From Betaproteobacteria bacterium (lineage in GTDB: Bacteria > Pseudomonadota > Gammaproteobacteria > Burkholderiales > Usitatibacteraceae), in NCBI GenBank assembly GCA_003105245.1, contig PQAI01000168.1, forward strand, positions 2,725-7,995: a DNA stretch of 5,271 bases, read 5' to 3'. The position numbers and the translations under genes are program-made. Positions within the stretch are counted from its first letter, which is position 1, and each line of letters begins with the position of its first letter. The notes beneath the pieces are model-generated. The model searched no databases. It saw nothing but the letters and a program-made list of their open reading frames with translations, and had not been told where the DNA came from. Shown here one piece after another: positions 1 to 5,271 of this stretch.

Positions 1-1788
1 GCCGCGGGCCACCCCCTCGAGGCCTACCCCGCCTACTGGCTGCTCTCGGCCACGCTCGACAAGGCCTCACCCGAGGAGATCCGCGCCTTCCTCGCGAAGA
101 ACACCGACGGCCCGCTGGCCGACGCGCTGCGGCGCGACTGGCTGCGCAACCTCGGCGCCACCCAGCGCTGGGACCTGTTCCGGCAGGAAGCCTCGGCCCT
201 CGCGCTCGACGACACCGAGATCGCGTGCTATTCGCTGCAGGAGCGGCTCGCGCGCGGCGACCAGGAGGCGCTGCGCGAGGCCCGCGGGCTGTGGCTGGCC
301 GGGCGCGAGGCACCCGCCGCCTGCAACGCTCCCTTCGAGGCGGCCGCCCGGGAGCGGCTGATCGGTCCTCCCGAGACCTGGGAGCGCATCCGCAAGCTCC
401 TCGCCGCCGGCCTCGTGAAGGACGCCATCCGCGCCAACGCCTTCCTGCCCAACCGCGAGCAGATGAACGAGAGGGCACTGCAGCGCGCCGCGGCGGAACC
501 GGCGAAATACCTCGCGGCGGAGAAGTCGCGCATCCCGTCGCGCGCCACCCACGAGCTCCTGCTCTTCGCGGTCACCCGGCTCGCCCGCAGCCGGCCGGAA
601 GACGCCGCGGCCCAGTGGAAGGCCCACGCGGCGGTCCTGGGGCCCGAGGATCCCCGCCAGGGCTGGGCCCGCGTCGCGCACGCCGCCGCCCAGCAGCACC
701 ACCCGCGCGCCCTCGAGTGGTACGCCGAGGCCGGCGAGGGGCCGTTCACCGTCGCGCAGCTGCAGTGGAAGGCTCGCGCGGCGATCCGGGCCGGCGACTG
801 GGCGGCCCTGCGGGCCGCGGTGAACCTCATGCCCCCGGAGGAGGCGCGCGAGAGCGCTTGGCGCTACTGGCTCGCGCGGGCGCTCGCCGCGGAAGGCGCG
901 AAGGCGGCGGCCGAGGCGATCCTGCAGCCGCTCGCGCGCGAGCGGCACTTCTACGGCCTGATGGCGGCCGAGGAGCTCGGCGTCGCCGTCGTCCCCGACT
1001 GGACCGCGAGGCCCGTCGCCGAGGAGGACCTCGCCCGCATCCGCGCCATTCCCGCGGTGGGCCGGGCGCTCGAGCTCTACCGCCTGGAGATGAACGCGGA
1101 GGCGTTCCGCGAATGGGTGTTCGGGCTGCGGGCGGTGGACGACCGCGGGCTGCTCGCCGCCTCCGAGGTGGCGCTGCAGGCCGGGCTCGCCGACCGGGCC
1201 ATCGGGGCGGCCGACCGCACCACGTCCGTCCACGACTTCGCGCGCCGCTATCCGGTCCACCACCGCGAGGCCCTCGCGGCCGCGGCGCGGCAGTGGAACG
1301 TGGACGAGGCCCTGCTCTTCGGCATCATCCGGCAGGAAAGCCGCTTCAACGCCACCGCGAAGTCCCGGGTGGGGGCGACGGGGCTGATGCAGCTCATGCC
1401 CGCGACGGCGCGCTGGGTGGCCAAGCAGATCCCCGTGCAGTCCTACCGGCCCTCGCTCCTCGTGCAGCCCGAGGTCAACGTCGCCATGGGCGCCTACTAC
1501 TTCCATCGCGTCCTCGCGGACCTGGGGGACCCCATCCTCGCCACCGCGGGCTACAACGCGGGCCCCGGGCGCGCCAGGCGCTGGCGCGACGCGCGCCCCC
1601 TCGAGGGCGCGGCCTACGCCGAGTCGATCCCCTTCGACGAGACGCGCGACTACGTGAAGAAGGTGATGGCCAACGCCTGGTACTACACCCACCGCCTCAC
1701 GGGAAAGACGGCGAGCCTGCGCGCGATGATGGGCACCGTGCCGGCCCGCAACGGCAACGACGCCTCCAGCGTCGCCTCGCTGCCATGA
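1..1788 (+). CDS. slt: Soluble lytic murein transglycosylase (Slt70-type), 5' truncated by window edge
   Basis: Periplasmic enzyme that cleaves the MurNAc-GlcNAc bond of peptidoglycan, leaving 1,6-anhydro-MurNAc ends, in wall turnover and recycling. The frame is open from base 1, so the start, signal peptide and first helices lie upstream; 595 residues are visible. Comparing the catalytic Glu position with E. coli Slt70 (about 645 residues), roughly 60 residues are missing. The first two thirds are Ala/Arg/Leu-rich helices, as in the superhelical U domain. An L-domain-like block RHFYGLMAAEELG lies near residues 315-327. The catalytic SLT domain follows: FGIIRQESRF with the predicted catalytic Glu at visible residue 446 (codon 1336-1338), ATGLMQLMP at 459-467, GYNAGPGR at 517-524, then the family tail IPFDETRDYVKKVMANAWYY. 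The catalytic motifs are intact. The internal ATG at 415 is not the true start, because homologous sequence continues upstream of it. The stop overlaps the next gene's start (ATGA), suggesting translational coupling. Confidence 0.95.
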   Translation, partial: AAGHPLEAYPAYWLLSATLDKASPEEIRAFLAKNTDGPLADALRRDWLRNLGATQRWDLFRQEASALALDDTEIACYSLQERLARGDQEALREARGLWLAGREAPAACNAPFEAAARERLIGPPETWERIRKLLAAGLVKDAIRANAFLPNREQMNERALQRAAAEPAKYLAAEKSRIPSRATHELLLFAVTRLARSRPEDAAAQWKAHAAVLGPEDPRQGWARVAHAAAQQHHPRALEWYAEAGEGPFTVAQLQWKARAAIRAGDWAALRAAVNLMPPEEARESAWRYWLARALAAEGAKAAAEAILQPLARERHFYGLMAAEELGVAVVPDWTARPVAEEDLARIRAIPAVGRALELYRLEMNAEAFREWVFGLRAVDDRGLLAASEVALQAGLADRAIGAADRTTSVHDFARRYPVHHREALAAAARQWNVDEALLFGIIRQESRFNATAKSRVGATGLMQLMPATARWVAKQIPVQSYRPSLLVQPEVNVAMGAYYFHRVLADLGDPILATAGYNAGPGRARRWRDARPLEGAAYAESIPFDETRDYVKKVMANAWYYTHRLTGKTASLRAMMGTVPARNGNDASSVASLP

Positions 1789-2735
1789 GCGCCGTCTCCC
1801 GCGTCCTGGTGCTCGGCGCGAGCGGCTTCGTCGGCCGCTCGGTGTGCGCGCGGCTCGCGCAGGCAGGCATCGCGGCGCGCGCGCTCACGCGCGAACGCCA
1901 CAAGTCCCGCCCCCTGCACGTGATCCCGTCCCTCGAGGTCGTCGAGGGCAGCCCGCACGACGACGGCGACCTCGCGCGCGCGCTCGACGGCATGGACGCG
2001 GTCGTGAACCTGGTGGGCATCCTGCACCAGAGCCGGCGCGAGCCCTTCGAGAAGGTGCACGCGCGGCTGCCCGCGCGCCTGGCCCGCGCCTGCGTCGCGA
2101 CCGGCGTGCGCCGCCTCGTGCACGTGAGCGCCCTGCACGCCGATCCCGCGGGCCCGAGCGAATACCTGCGCTCGCGCGGACGAGGCGAGGCGGCGCTGCG
2201 GACCGAGGGCGCGGGTCTCGCCCTCACGATCCTCAAGCCGTCGGTCATCTTCGGGCGCGACGACAGCTTCCTCAACCTCTTCGCGGGGCTGGTGAGGCCC
2301 CTGCCCGTCGTCCCGCTCGCCGGCGCCGGCGTGCGCTTCCAGCCGGTGTGGGTGGAGGACGTGGCGCGGGCCGTCGTGGCCTGCCTGGAGGATTCGCGCA
2401 CCGTCGGGCAGGCCTTCGACCTGTGCGGCCCGCGGACCTACACGCTCGCCGAGATCGTCGCGTACGTGGCCGGCCTGCAGGGCCTGGCGCGGGCGATCGT
2501 GCCGCTCCCCGGGTGGGCCGCGTACGCGCAGGCCTTCGTGCTGGAGCACCTGCCCGGACCGGTCATGACGCGCGACAACCTCGCCTCCATGAAGGTCGAC
2601 AGCGTCTGCGGCTGCGACTTCCCCGCCGTCCTCGGATTCTCTCCCGCGGCGATGGAGGCGATCGTGCCCGAATACATGGCCGCCGCGGGCCTGCGCGGCC
2701 GCTACGCAAGGTACCGCCAGCGAACCGGGAGGTGA
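1785..2735 (+). CDS. Atypical SDR, NDUFA9-like NAD(P)-binding protein (epimerase/dehydratase family)
   Basis: A 316-residue Rossmann-fold protein of the extended/atypical short-chain dehydrogenase superfamily, close to the bacterial complex I NDUFA9-subunit-like group; the substrate cannot be told from sequence. The N-terminal dinucleotide-binding motif GASGFVG is at residues 11-17, and the start is right because the motif sits 10 residues in, as usual. DAVVNLVGIL (71-80) is the beta4 block. VHVSAL (112-117) carries the SDR Ser (S115), followed by S125-E-Y127-L-R-S-R131. The classical YxxxK lysine is therefore Arg here. ILKPSVIFGRDDSFLN (149-164) and FQPVWVEDVARAV (185-197) are typical of NDUFA9-like proteins, and the C-terminal part would form the substrate lobe. 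No signal peptide or membrane segment is evident, so it is probably cytosolic. The ATG overlaps the slt stop by 4 bases and has no Shine-Dalgarno, so translation probably depends on slt. Generic annotators may call it a nucleoside-diphosphate-sugar epimerase or a complex I NDUFA9 subunit family protein. Confidence 0.9.
   Translation: MSAVSRVLVLGASGFVGRSVCARLAQAGIAARALTRERHKSRPLHVIPSLEVVEGSPHDDGDLARALDGMDAVVNLVGILHQSRREPFEKVHARLPARLARACVATGVRRLVHVSALHADPAGPSEYLRSRGRGEAALRTEGAGLALTILKPSVIFGRDDSFLNLFAGLVRPLPVVPLAGAGVRFQPVWVEDVARAVVACLEDSRTVGQAFDLCGPRTYTLAEIVAYVAGLQGLARAIVPLPGWAAYAQAFVLEHLPGPVMTRDNLASMKVDSVCGCDFPAVLGFSPAAMEAIVPEYMAAAGLRGRYARYRQRTGR
2727..2732 (+). promoter_or_regulatory. Ribosome binding site of the GST gene
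   Basis: GGGAGG lies 4 bases before the ATG at 2737, inside the last codons of the SDR gene. It fixes the GST start, and it is the only strong Shine-Dalgarno seen at a junction among the plus-strand genes, suggesting that the GST is translated partly independently of its upstream neighbour. Confidence 0.75.
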
Positions 2736-2736
2736 C

Positions 2737-3411
2737 ATGGAAGGCCTGACCCTCGTCATCGGCAACAAGAACTACTCCTCGTGGTCCATGCGCGCCTGGG
2801 TGCTGCTCGCGCAGCTGGGCATCGCGTTCGAGGAGAGGAAGCTGCGCTTCGACTCGGACGAATGGGACGCGGGCATCGGGCGACTTTCGCCTTCCGGCCT
2901 CGTGCCCGTCCTCTGGCGCGGCGAGCAGGCGGTGTGGGACACGCTCGCCATCGCCGAGACCGTGGCGGAGTGGTTGCCGGACAAGGGCGTGTGGCCCGGC
3001 GATCCCGTGGCGCGCGCGCTCGCCCGCTCGGTCTCGGCGGAGATGCACGCGGGGTTCCGCGCCCTGCGGCAGCGCATGCCGATGAACATCCGCGCGAGCC
3101 ACCCGGGCAAGGGCATGACGCCGGAGGTGCGCCGCGACATCGACCGCATCGAGCAGCTGTGGCGGGAGTCGCGGACGCGCTTCGGCGACGGCGGCGACTT
3201 CCTCTTCGGCCGATTCTCGGCAGCCGACGCGATGTTCGCTCCGGTGGTGATGCGCTTCGCGACCTACGGGGTGTCCTGCTCGCCGCTGGCGCGGCGCTAC
3301 TGCGAGGCCGTGCAGGCCGCGCCGGCGGTGCGCGCCTGGTGCGAGGCCGCGCGCGCGGAGACGGAATGGGTGGCCGAGGACGAGCCCTACGCCGAAGCGC
3401 CGCGGCCATGA
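2737..3411 (+). CDS. Glutathione S-transferase family protein
   Basis: A 224-residue cytosolic GST, normal length for the family, expected to use glutathione in conjugation, isomerisation or reduction; the substrate is unknown. The N-terminal thioredoxin-like domain (about 1-82) opens with GNKNYSSWSMRAW (residues 9-21). The SSWS segment aligns with the SSxS motif of zeta-like, Ser-active GSTs, so one of S14, S15 or S17 is the likely thiol-activating residue. V56-P57 is the conserved cis-Pro position, and D68-T69 in WDTLAIAE is the site that normally binds the glutathione gamma-Glu. The all-helical C-terminal domain (about 90-224) has the N-capping box F-S161-A-A-D164 followed by AMFAPV, diagnostic of GST folding. 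The ATG is one base after the SDR stop and has a strong GGGAGG. The tail VAEDEPYAEAPRP is probably disordered. The SSWSxR form is common in proteobacterial GSTs of the GST_N_4-like type, and a maleylacetoacetate isomerase-like activity is possible but unproven. Confidence 0.92.
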   Translation: MEGLTLVIGNKNYSSWSMRAWVLLAQLGIAFEERKLRFDSDEWDAGIGRLSPSGLVPVLWRGEQAVWDTLAIAETVAEWLPDKGVWPGDPVARALARSVSAEMHAGFRALRQRMPMNIRASHPGKGMTPEVRRDIDRIEQLWRESRTRFGDGGDFLFGRFSAADAMFAPVVMRFATYGVSCSPLARRYCEAVQAAPAVRAWCEAARAETEWVAEDEPYAEAPRP

Positions 3412-3437
3412 TGGCGGCGGGGACGATCGCGAGATGA
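3408..3437 (+). other. Nine-codon mini-ORF bridging GST and cca (possible coupling ORF)
   Basis: ATG at 3408 opens the peptide MMAAGTIAR and stops at TGA 3435-3437. Its start forms ATGA with the GST stop and its stop forms ATGA with the cca start, so ribosomes could in principle pass from GST to cca by two successive termination-reinitiation steps. The peptide itself has no recognisable feature. The arrangement is directly visible; any function is inference, and it could be chance. A weak GGGGA at 3419-3423, 10 bases before the cca ATG, is an alternative way to start cca. Confidence 0.3.
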
Positions 3438-4540
3438 GGATCTACGCGGTGGGCGGAAGCCTGCGCGACGAGCTCCTGGGCCGGCCCGTGTCCGACCGCG
3501 ACTGGGTGGTGGTGGGCGCGACCCCGGAGGAGATGGCCGCGCGCGGGTTTCGCGCGGTCGGCGCCGACTTCCCGGTCTTCCTGCACCCCGAGACCCACGA
3601 GGAGTACGCGCTCGCCCGCACGGAGCGCAAGACCGCGCCCGGCTACAAGGGCTTCGTCTTCCATGCCGCGCCGGACGTCACCCTCGAGGAGGACCTGCGC
3701 CGGCGCGACCTCACCATCAACGCGATCGCCCGCGGCGAGGACGGGACGATCGTCGACCCGTTCGGCGGCCGCGAGGACCTGCAGCGGGGAATCCTGCGGC
3801 ACGTGAGCGAGGCCTTCGCGGAGGACCCGGTGCGGATCCTGCGCGTCGCCCGGTTCGCCGCGAGGTTCGGCTTCGCGGTCGCGCCCGAGACGATGGCGCT
3901 GCTGCGCCGCATGGTGGAGTCGGGGGAGGCCGACCACCTGGTTCCCGAGCGCGTATGGCAGGAGATCGCGCGCGGCCTCCAGGAATCCCGGCCCGCGCGA
4001 ATGGTGGCCGTGCTCGGGGAGTGCGGCGCGCTCGCGCGCGTGCTTCCCGAGGTGGCGGAGCACGCGGCGGGCGACGGTGCGGCGCTTCTTTCGGCGCGCC
4101 TGGATGCCGGCACGGCCTTCGGCCTGCCGGTGCGCTTCGCCTGCCTCACGCTCGGGCTCGCGCCGGAGGCGGTCGCGAAGCTGTGCGAGCGGATCAACGC
4201 GCCGGGGGAATGCCGCGACCTCGCGGGTCTCGCGGCGCGCGAGCGCTCCGCCGTGGAGGGCGCCGGCATCCTCGGCGCGGAGCAGCTGCTCGCGCTCCTC
4301 GAGCGCACCGACGCCTTCCGCCGGCCCGAGCGGCTTGAGCGGCTCATGGAGGTGTGCGAGTGCGACCTGCGCGCCCGCGGGCTGGAGCGCCAGGTGCCCC
4401 GCGATCGCATCCGCCGGGCGAGGGAGGCGGCCCTCGAAGTCGACGCCGCCGCCATCGCCCGCGACAACCCGCGCTCCGTGCCGGCCTCCATCCACGCGGC
4501 GCGCGCGGCGCGGATCGCCGAGGCGCTTTCGCGGGGCTGA
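3434..4540 (+). CDS. cca: CCA-adding tRNA nucleotidyltransferase (class II) with degenerate HD domain
   Basis: Adds or repairs the 3'-terminal CCA of tRNAs from CTP and ATP in the cytosol without a nucleic acid template. The 368-residue protein aligns along its N-terminal half with E. coli Cca. Visible motifs are VGGSLRDELLG (6-16); catalytic metal-binding D21 and D23 in SDRDWVVVG; HPETHEEYALARTERK (51-66); RRDLTINA (90-97), the sugar/NTP-selecting block; EDPVRILRVARFAARFGF (130-147), the neck and base-recognition region; and PERVWQEI (171-178). All nucleotidyltransferase motifs are intact. It is about 44 residues shorter than the 412-residue E. coli protein. The loss falls after residue 205, where E. 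coli has the HD phosphohydrolase domain: the CHDLGKG block corresponds to LTLGLAPEA here (about 238-246), with no HD pair. Sequence resumes matching at LCERINAPGECRDLAGL (250-266) and TDAFRRPERLERL (292-304). It is therefore probably a nucleotidyltransferase without the phosphodiesterase/phosphatase activity. The start is supported by the MRIYAVGG match; the ribosome site is weak. Confidence 0.95.
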   Translation: MRIYAVGGSLRDELLGRPVSDRDWVVVGATPEEMAARGFRAVGADFPVFLHPETHEEYALARTERKTAPGYKGFVFHAAPDVTLEEDLRRRDLTINAIARGEDGTIVDPFGGREDLQRGILRHVSEAFAEDPVRILRVARFAARFGFAVAPETMALLRRMVESGEADHLVPERVWQEIARGLQESRPARMVAVLGECGALARVLPEVAEHAAGDGAALLSARLDAGTAFGLPVRFACLTLGLAPEAVAKLCERINAPGECRDLAGLAARERSAVEGAGILGAEQLLALLERTDAFRRPERLERLMEVCECDLRARGLERQVPRDRIRRAREAALEVDAAAIARDNPRSVPASIHAARAARIAEALSRG

Positions 4541-4560
4541 TCCGGAGCCCGCGGCCCGGA
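4541..4560 (+). other. Bulged hairpin directly after the cca stop
   Basis: TCCGG and GCC (4541-4549, with A4546 bulged) can pair with GGC and CCGGA (4553-4560) around a CGC loop. It starts immediately after the cca TGA and has no T-tract behind it on the plus strand. It may stabilise the 3' end of the mRNA or may only reflect high GC content. Confidence 0.3.
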
Positions 4561-4593
4561 AAACGAAAAGGCCCCCGGCGAACCGGGGGCCTT
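4560..4593 (-). terminator. Intrinsic terminator for the phasin gene, possibly bidirectional
   Basis: A perfect 11-bp stem, AAGGCCCCCGG (4568-4578) and CCGGGGGCCTT (4583-4593), encloses a 4-base CGAA loop. Read on the minus strand, the stem is followed by TTTTCGTTTT (4569 down to 4560), a good U-rich release tract about 40 bases past the phasin stop. On the plus strand only TT follows before CGGGTTG, so termination of cca transcripts here would be weaker. Two smaller helices lie on the phasin side: TCGGGT (4593-4598) with ACCCGA (4607-4612), and GCCCC (4613-4617) with GGGGC (4622-4626). No gene is seen in the 94-base gap. Confidence 0.85.
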
Positions 4594-4634
4594 CGGGTTG
4601 CTGCCGACCCGAGCCCCTCGCGGGGCGGGATCGC

Positions 4635-5201
4635 CTAGCGGCGCTTGCCGGCCTTGCGGACGGGGGCCTTCGGGGCCTTGGCGGCGGCGGCCTGGACGGT
4701 CGCGACGTTCTGCTCGACGGTCTTCTCGACGGTGTCGTAGAGCTGCTTGTTGACGGCGGCGAGGTTCGCGTAGGCGTTCTGCGCCGCGGCGATCGCGCTC
4801 TTCACGTTGCCGACGTAGGCTTCCGAGCCGGCCGGGGCGTACTTGAAGGCTTCCTCGAGGGAGGCGACGGCGCTCTTGTTGAGGTCGGCGGCCTGCTTCT
4901 CGATGACCTTCTTCACTTCGGCGTTGGTCTCGGCGGCGGTCTCGTAGACCGTGCGCGAGTAGGCGTAGGCGCGCTTCATCACCGGCTCGAGGGCGGCGGA
5001 GTTGATCGCGATGACCTCGTGCACGTCCTTCGCGCCGGCCAGCGCCGCGGCGTGCGCGGTGGCCTGCTCGACGGAATCGCGGGCGGCATCGAGGCCGATC
5101 TCGGCGAACTTCTCGAGGTTGGCGAGGGAAAGCTGGGCGAAGTGGGCGAACTGGTTGATCGCGGCTTCGTTGGCGACGCTGAATTGCTCGACTTTGAACA
5201 T
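4635..5201 (-). CDS. phaP: Phasin family protein (PHA granule-associated, Phasin_2 type)
   Basis: A 188-residue phasin, which coats polyhydroxyalkanoate granules, limits their coalescence and affects their number and size. It begins MFKVEQFSVANEAAINQFAHFAQLS..., typical of the betaproteobacterial Phasin_2 family. The whole protein is amphipathic helix: FAQLSLANLEKFAEIGLDAA (21-40) is the conserved N-terminal block, followed by HEVIAINSAALEPVMKRAYAYSR (61-83) and a long coiled-coil-like stretch to about 170. It ends with an Ala/Lys/Pro-rich basic tail (AAAAKAPKAPVRKAGKRR). There is no signal peptide and no Cys, as expected for a granule-surface protein. The start at 5201 is chosen over the upstream in-frame ATG at 5267 because AAGGAG lies 6 bases before it and the upstream 22 residues do not look phasin-like. 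Convergent with cca, with its own terminator. Strong codon bias and ribosome site suggest high expression. The gene symbol is by family; several phasin paralogues per genome are common. Confidence 0.93.
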   Translation of the reverse strand: MFKVEQFSVANEAAINQFAHFAQLSLANLEKFAEIGLDAARDSVEQATAHAAALAGAKDVHEVIAINSAALEPVMKRAYAYSRTVYETAAETNAEVKKVIEKQAADLNKSAVASLEEAFKYAPAGSEAYVGNVKSAIAAAQNAYANLAAVNKQLYDTVEKTVEQNVATVQAAAAKAPKAPVRKAGKRR

Positions 5202-5207
5202 GTCTGG

Positions 5208-5213
5208 CTCCTT
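5208..5213 (-). promoter_or_regulatory. Ribosome binding site of the phasin gene
   Basis: AAGGAG on the minus strand with a 6-base spacer to the ATG at 5201-5199 is close to ideal. It decides the start in favour of MFKVEQF rather than the longer frame from 5267. Confidence 0.88.
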
Positions 5214-5253
5214 GGACTGTGATCGCTGGGTTGACGTTTGCGGGCAGCCTGTT

Positions 5254-5269
5254 TTGCTGCACTGCACAA
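5254..5269 (-). promoter_or_regulatory. TGCA-rich imperfect inverted repeat, candidate PhaR-type operator
   Basis: On the minus strand TTGTGCAGTGCAGCAA reads as arms TTG-TGCA and TGCA-GCAA around a central G, one base short of a perfect inverted repeat. It lies about 53 bases upstream of the phasin start. PhaR, the repressor of phasin genes that is titrated by PHA granules, is known to bind TGC/GCA-rich sites upstream of phaP in PHA producers, and the composition fits. Assigning this site to PhaR is inference. A -35/-10 pair could not be called with confidence in the 70-base leader, and the promoter may lie beyond the window edge. Confidence 0.45.
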
Positions 5270-5271
5270 AT

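Noticed and set aside
67..1692. A 541-codon open frame on the minus strand opposite slt
   Set aside because: It lies entirely antisense to a convincing Slt70 coding region. Its translation is low-complexity Arg/Gly/Ala/Val with no recognisable domain, as expected from third-position GC bias in GC-rich DNA.
1758..1774. CGACGC/GCGTCG hairpin with a 5-base loop just before the SDR start
   Set aside because: Six-base stems are frequent by chance at this GC content and it lies within slt codons. Nothing else supports a regulatory role.
225..1784. Long in-frame upstream extension of the SDR gene inside slt
   Set aside because: The extension reads as Arg/Ala/Gly/Pro-rich sequence from an alternate frame of slt. 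The SDR fold begins at the ATG at 1785 with its GxxGxxG motif at the expected place, so there is no slt-SDR fusion.
2756..4495. A 579-codon minus-strand open frame opposite GST and cca
   Set aside because: It spans two well-supported genes and their junction on the other strand and has only biased composition, with no domain.
5231..5259. Possible plus-strand promoter with TTGACG as -35
   Set aside because: At a 17-base spacing the -10 position reads TTGCTG, a poor match, and no downstream gene is visible in the window.
3643..5262. A 539-codon minus-strand open frame spanning cca, the terminator and the phasin
   Set aside because: It reads through the terminator hairpin and overlaps the real phasin in another frame, and its sequence is Arg/Ser/Ala-rich noise.
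5202..5267. Phasin start at the upstream ATG (5267), adding 22 residues
   Set aside because: The added residues include Cys, Pro and Ser and do not resemble phasin N-termini, would overlap the candidate operator, and the AAGGAG site points to 5201.

Overview
The window looks like a chromosomal segment from a GC-rich (about 70% by eye) betaproteobacterium. The evidence is the gene content: a Cca closely matching the proteobacterial class II type, an Slt70-type murein transglycosylase, an NDUFA9-like dehydrogenase/epimerase, a GST with an SSWSMR motif, and a Phasin_2-type polyhydroxyalkanoate granule protein. No mobile element, CRISPR array, rRNA or tRNA gene is visible, and codon use is uniformly GC-rich throughout.

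Layout: positions 1-4540 hold four genes in one direction, packed as a probable operon. They are slt (5' end cut off by the window edge), an NAD(P)-binding SDR/NDUFA9-like gene overlapping slt by 4 bases (ATGA), a GST gene one base after the SDR stop with a strong GGGAGG ribosome site, and cca. The GST-cca gap is 22 bases and is bridged exactly by a 9-codon mini-ORF that makes ATGA overlaps with both neighbours. A 94-base convergent intergenic region (4541-4634) carries a strong hairpin whose T-rich tail faces the opposite strand. The minus strand then encodes a phasin (start 5201, stop 4635) with an AAGGAG ribosome site and a TGCA-rich imperfect inverted repeat upstream that resembles sites bound by the PHA regulator PhaR.

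The four plus-strand genes do not form one pathway: cell-wall turnover, an atypical SDR, a glutathione-dependent enzyme and tRNA 3'-end maturation. They look like a housekeeping cluster held together by translational coupling. The phasin is a separate, probably highly expressed transcription unit for PHA storage granules.

The most notable point is that Cca keeps every nucleotidyltransferase motif, but the segment that carries the metal-binding HD phosphohydrolase motif in E. coli Cca is deleted or degenerate. I see no convincing new multi-gene system; the rest is ordinary genome content.
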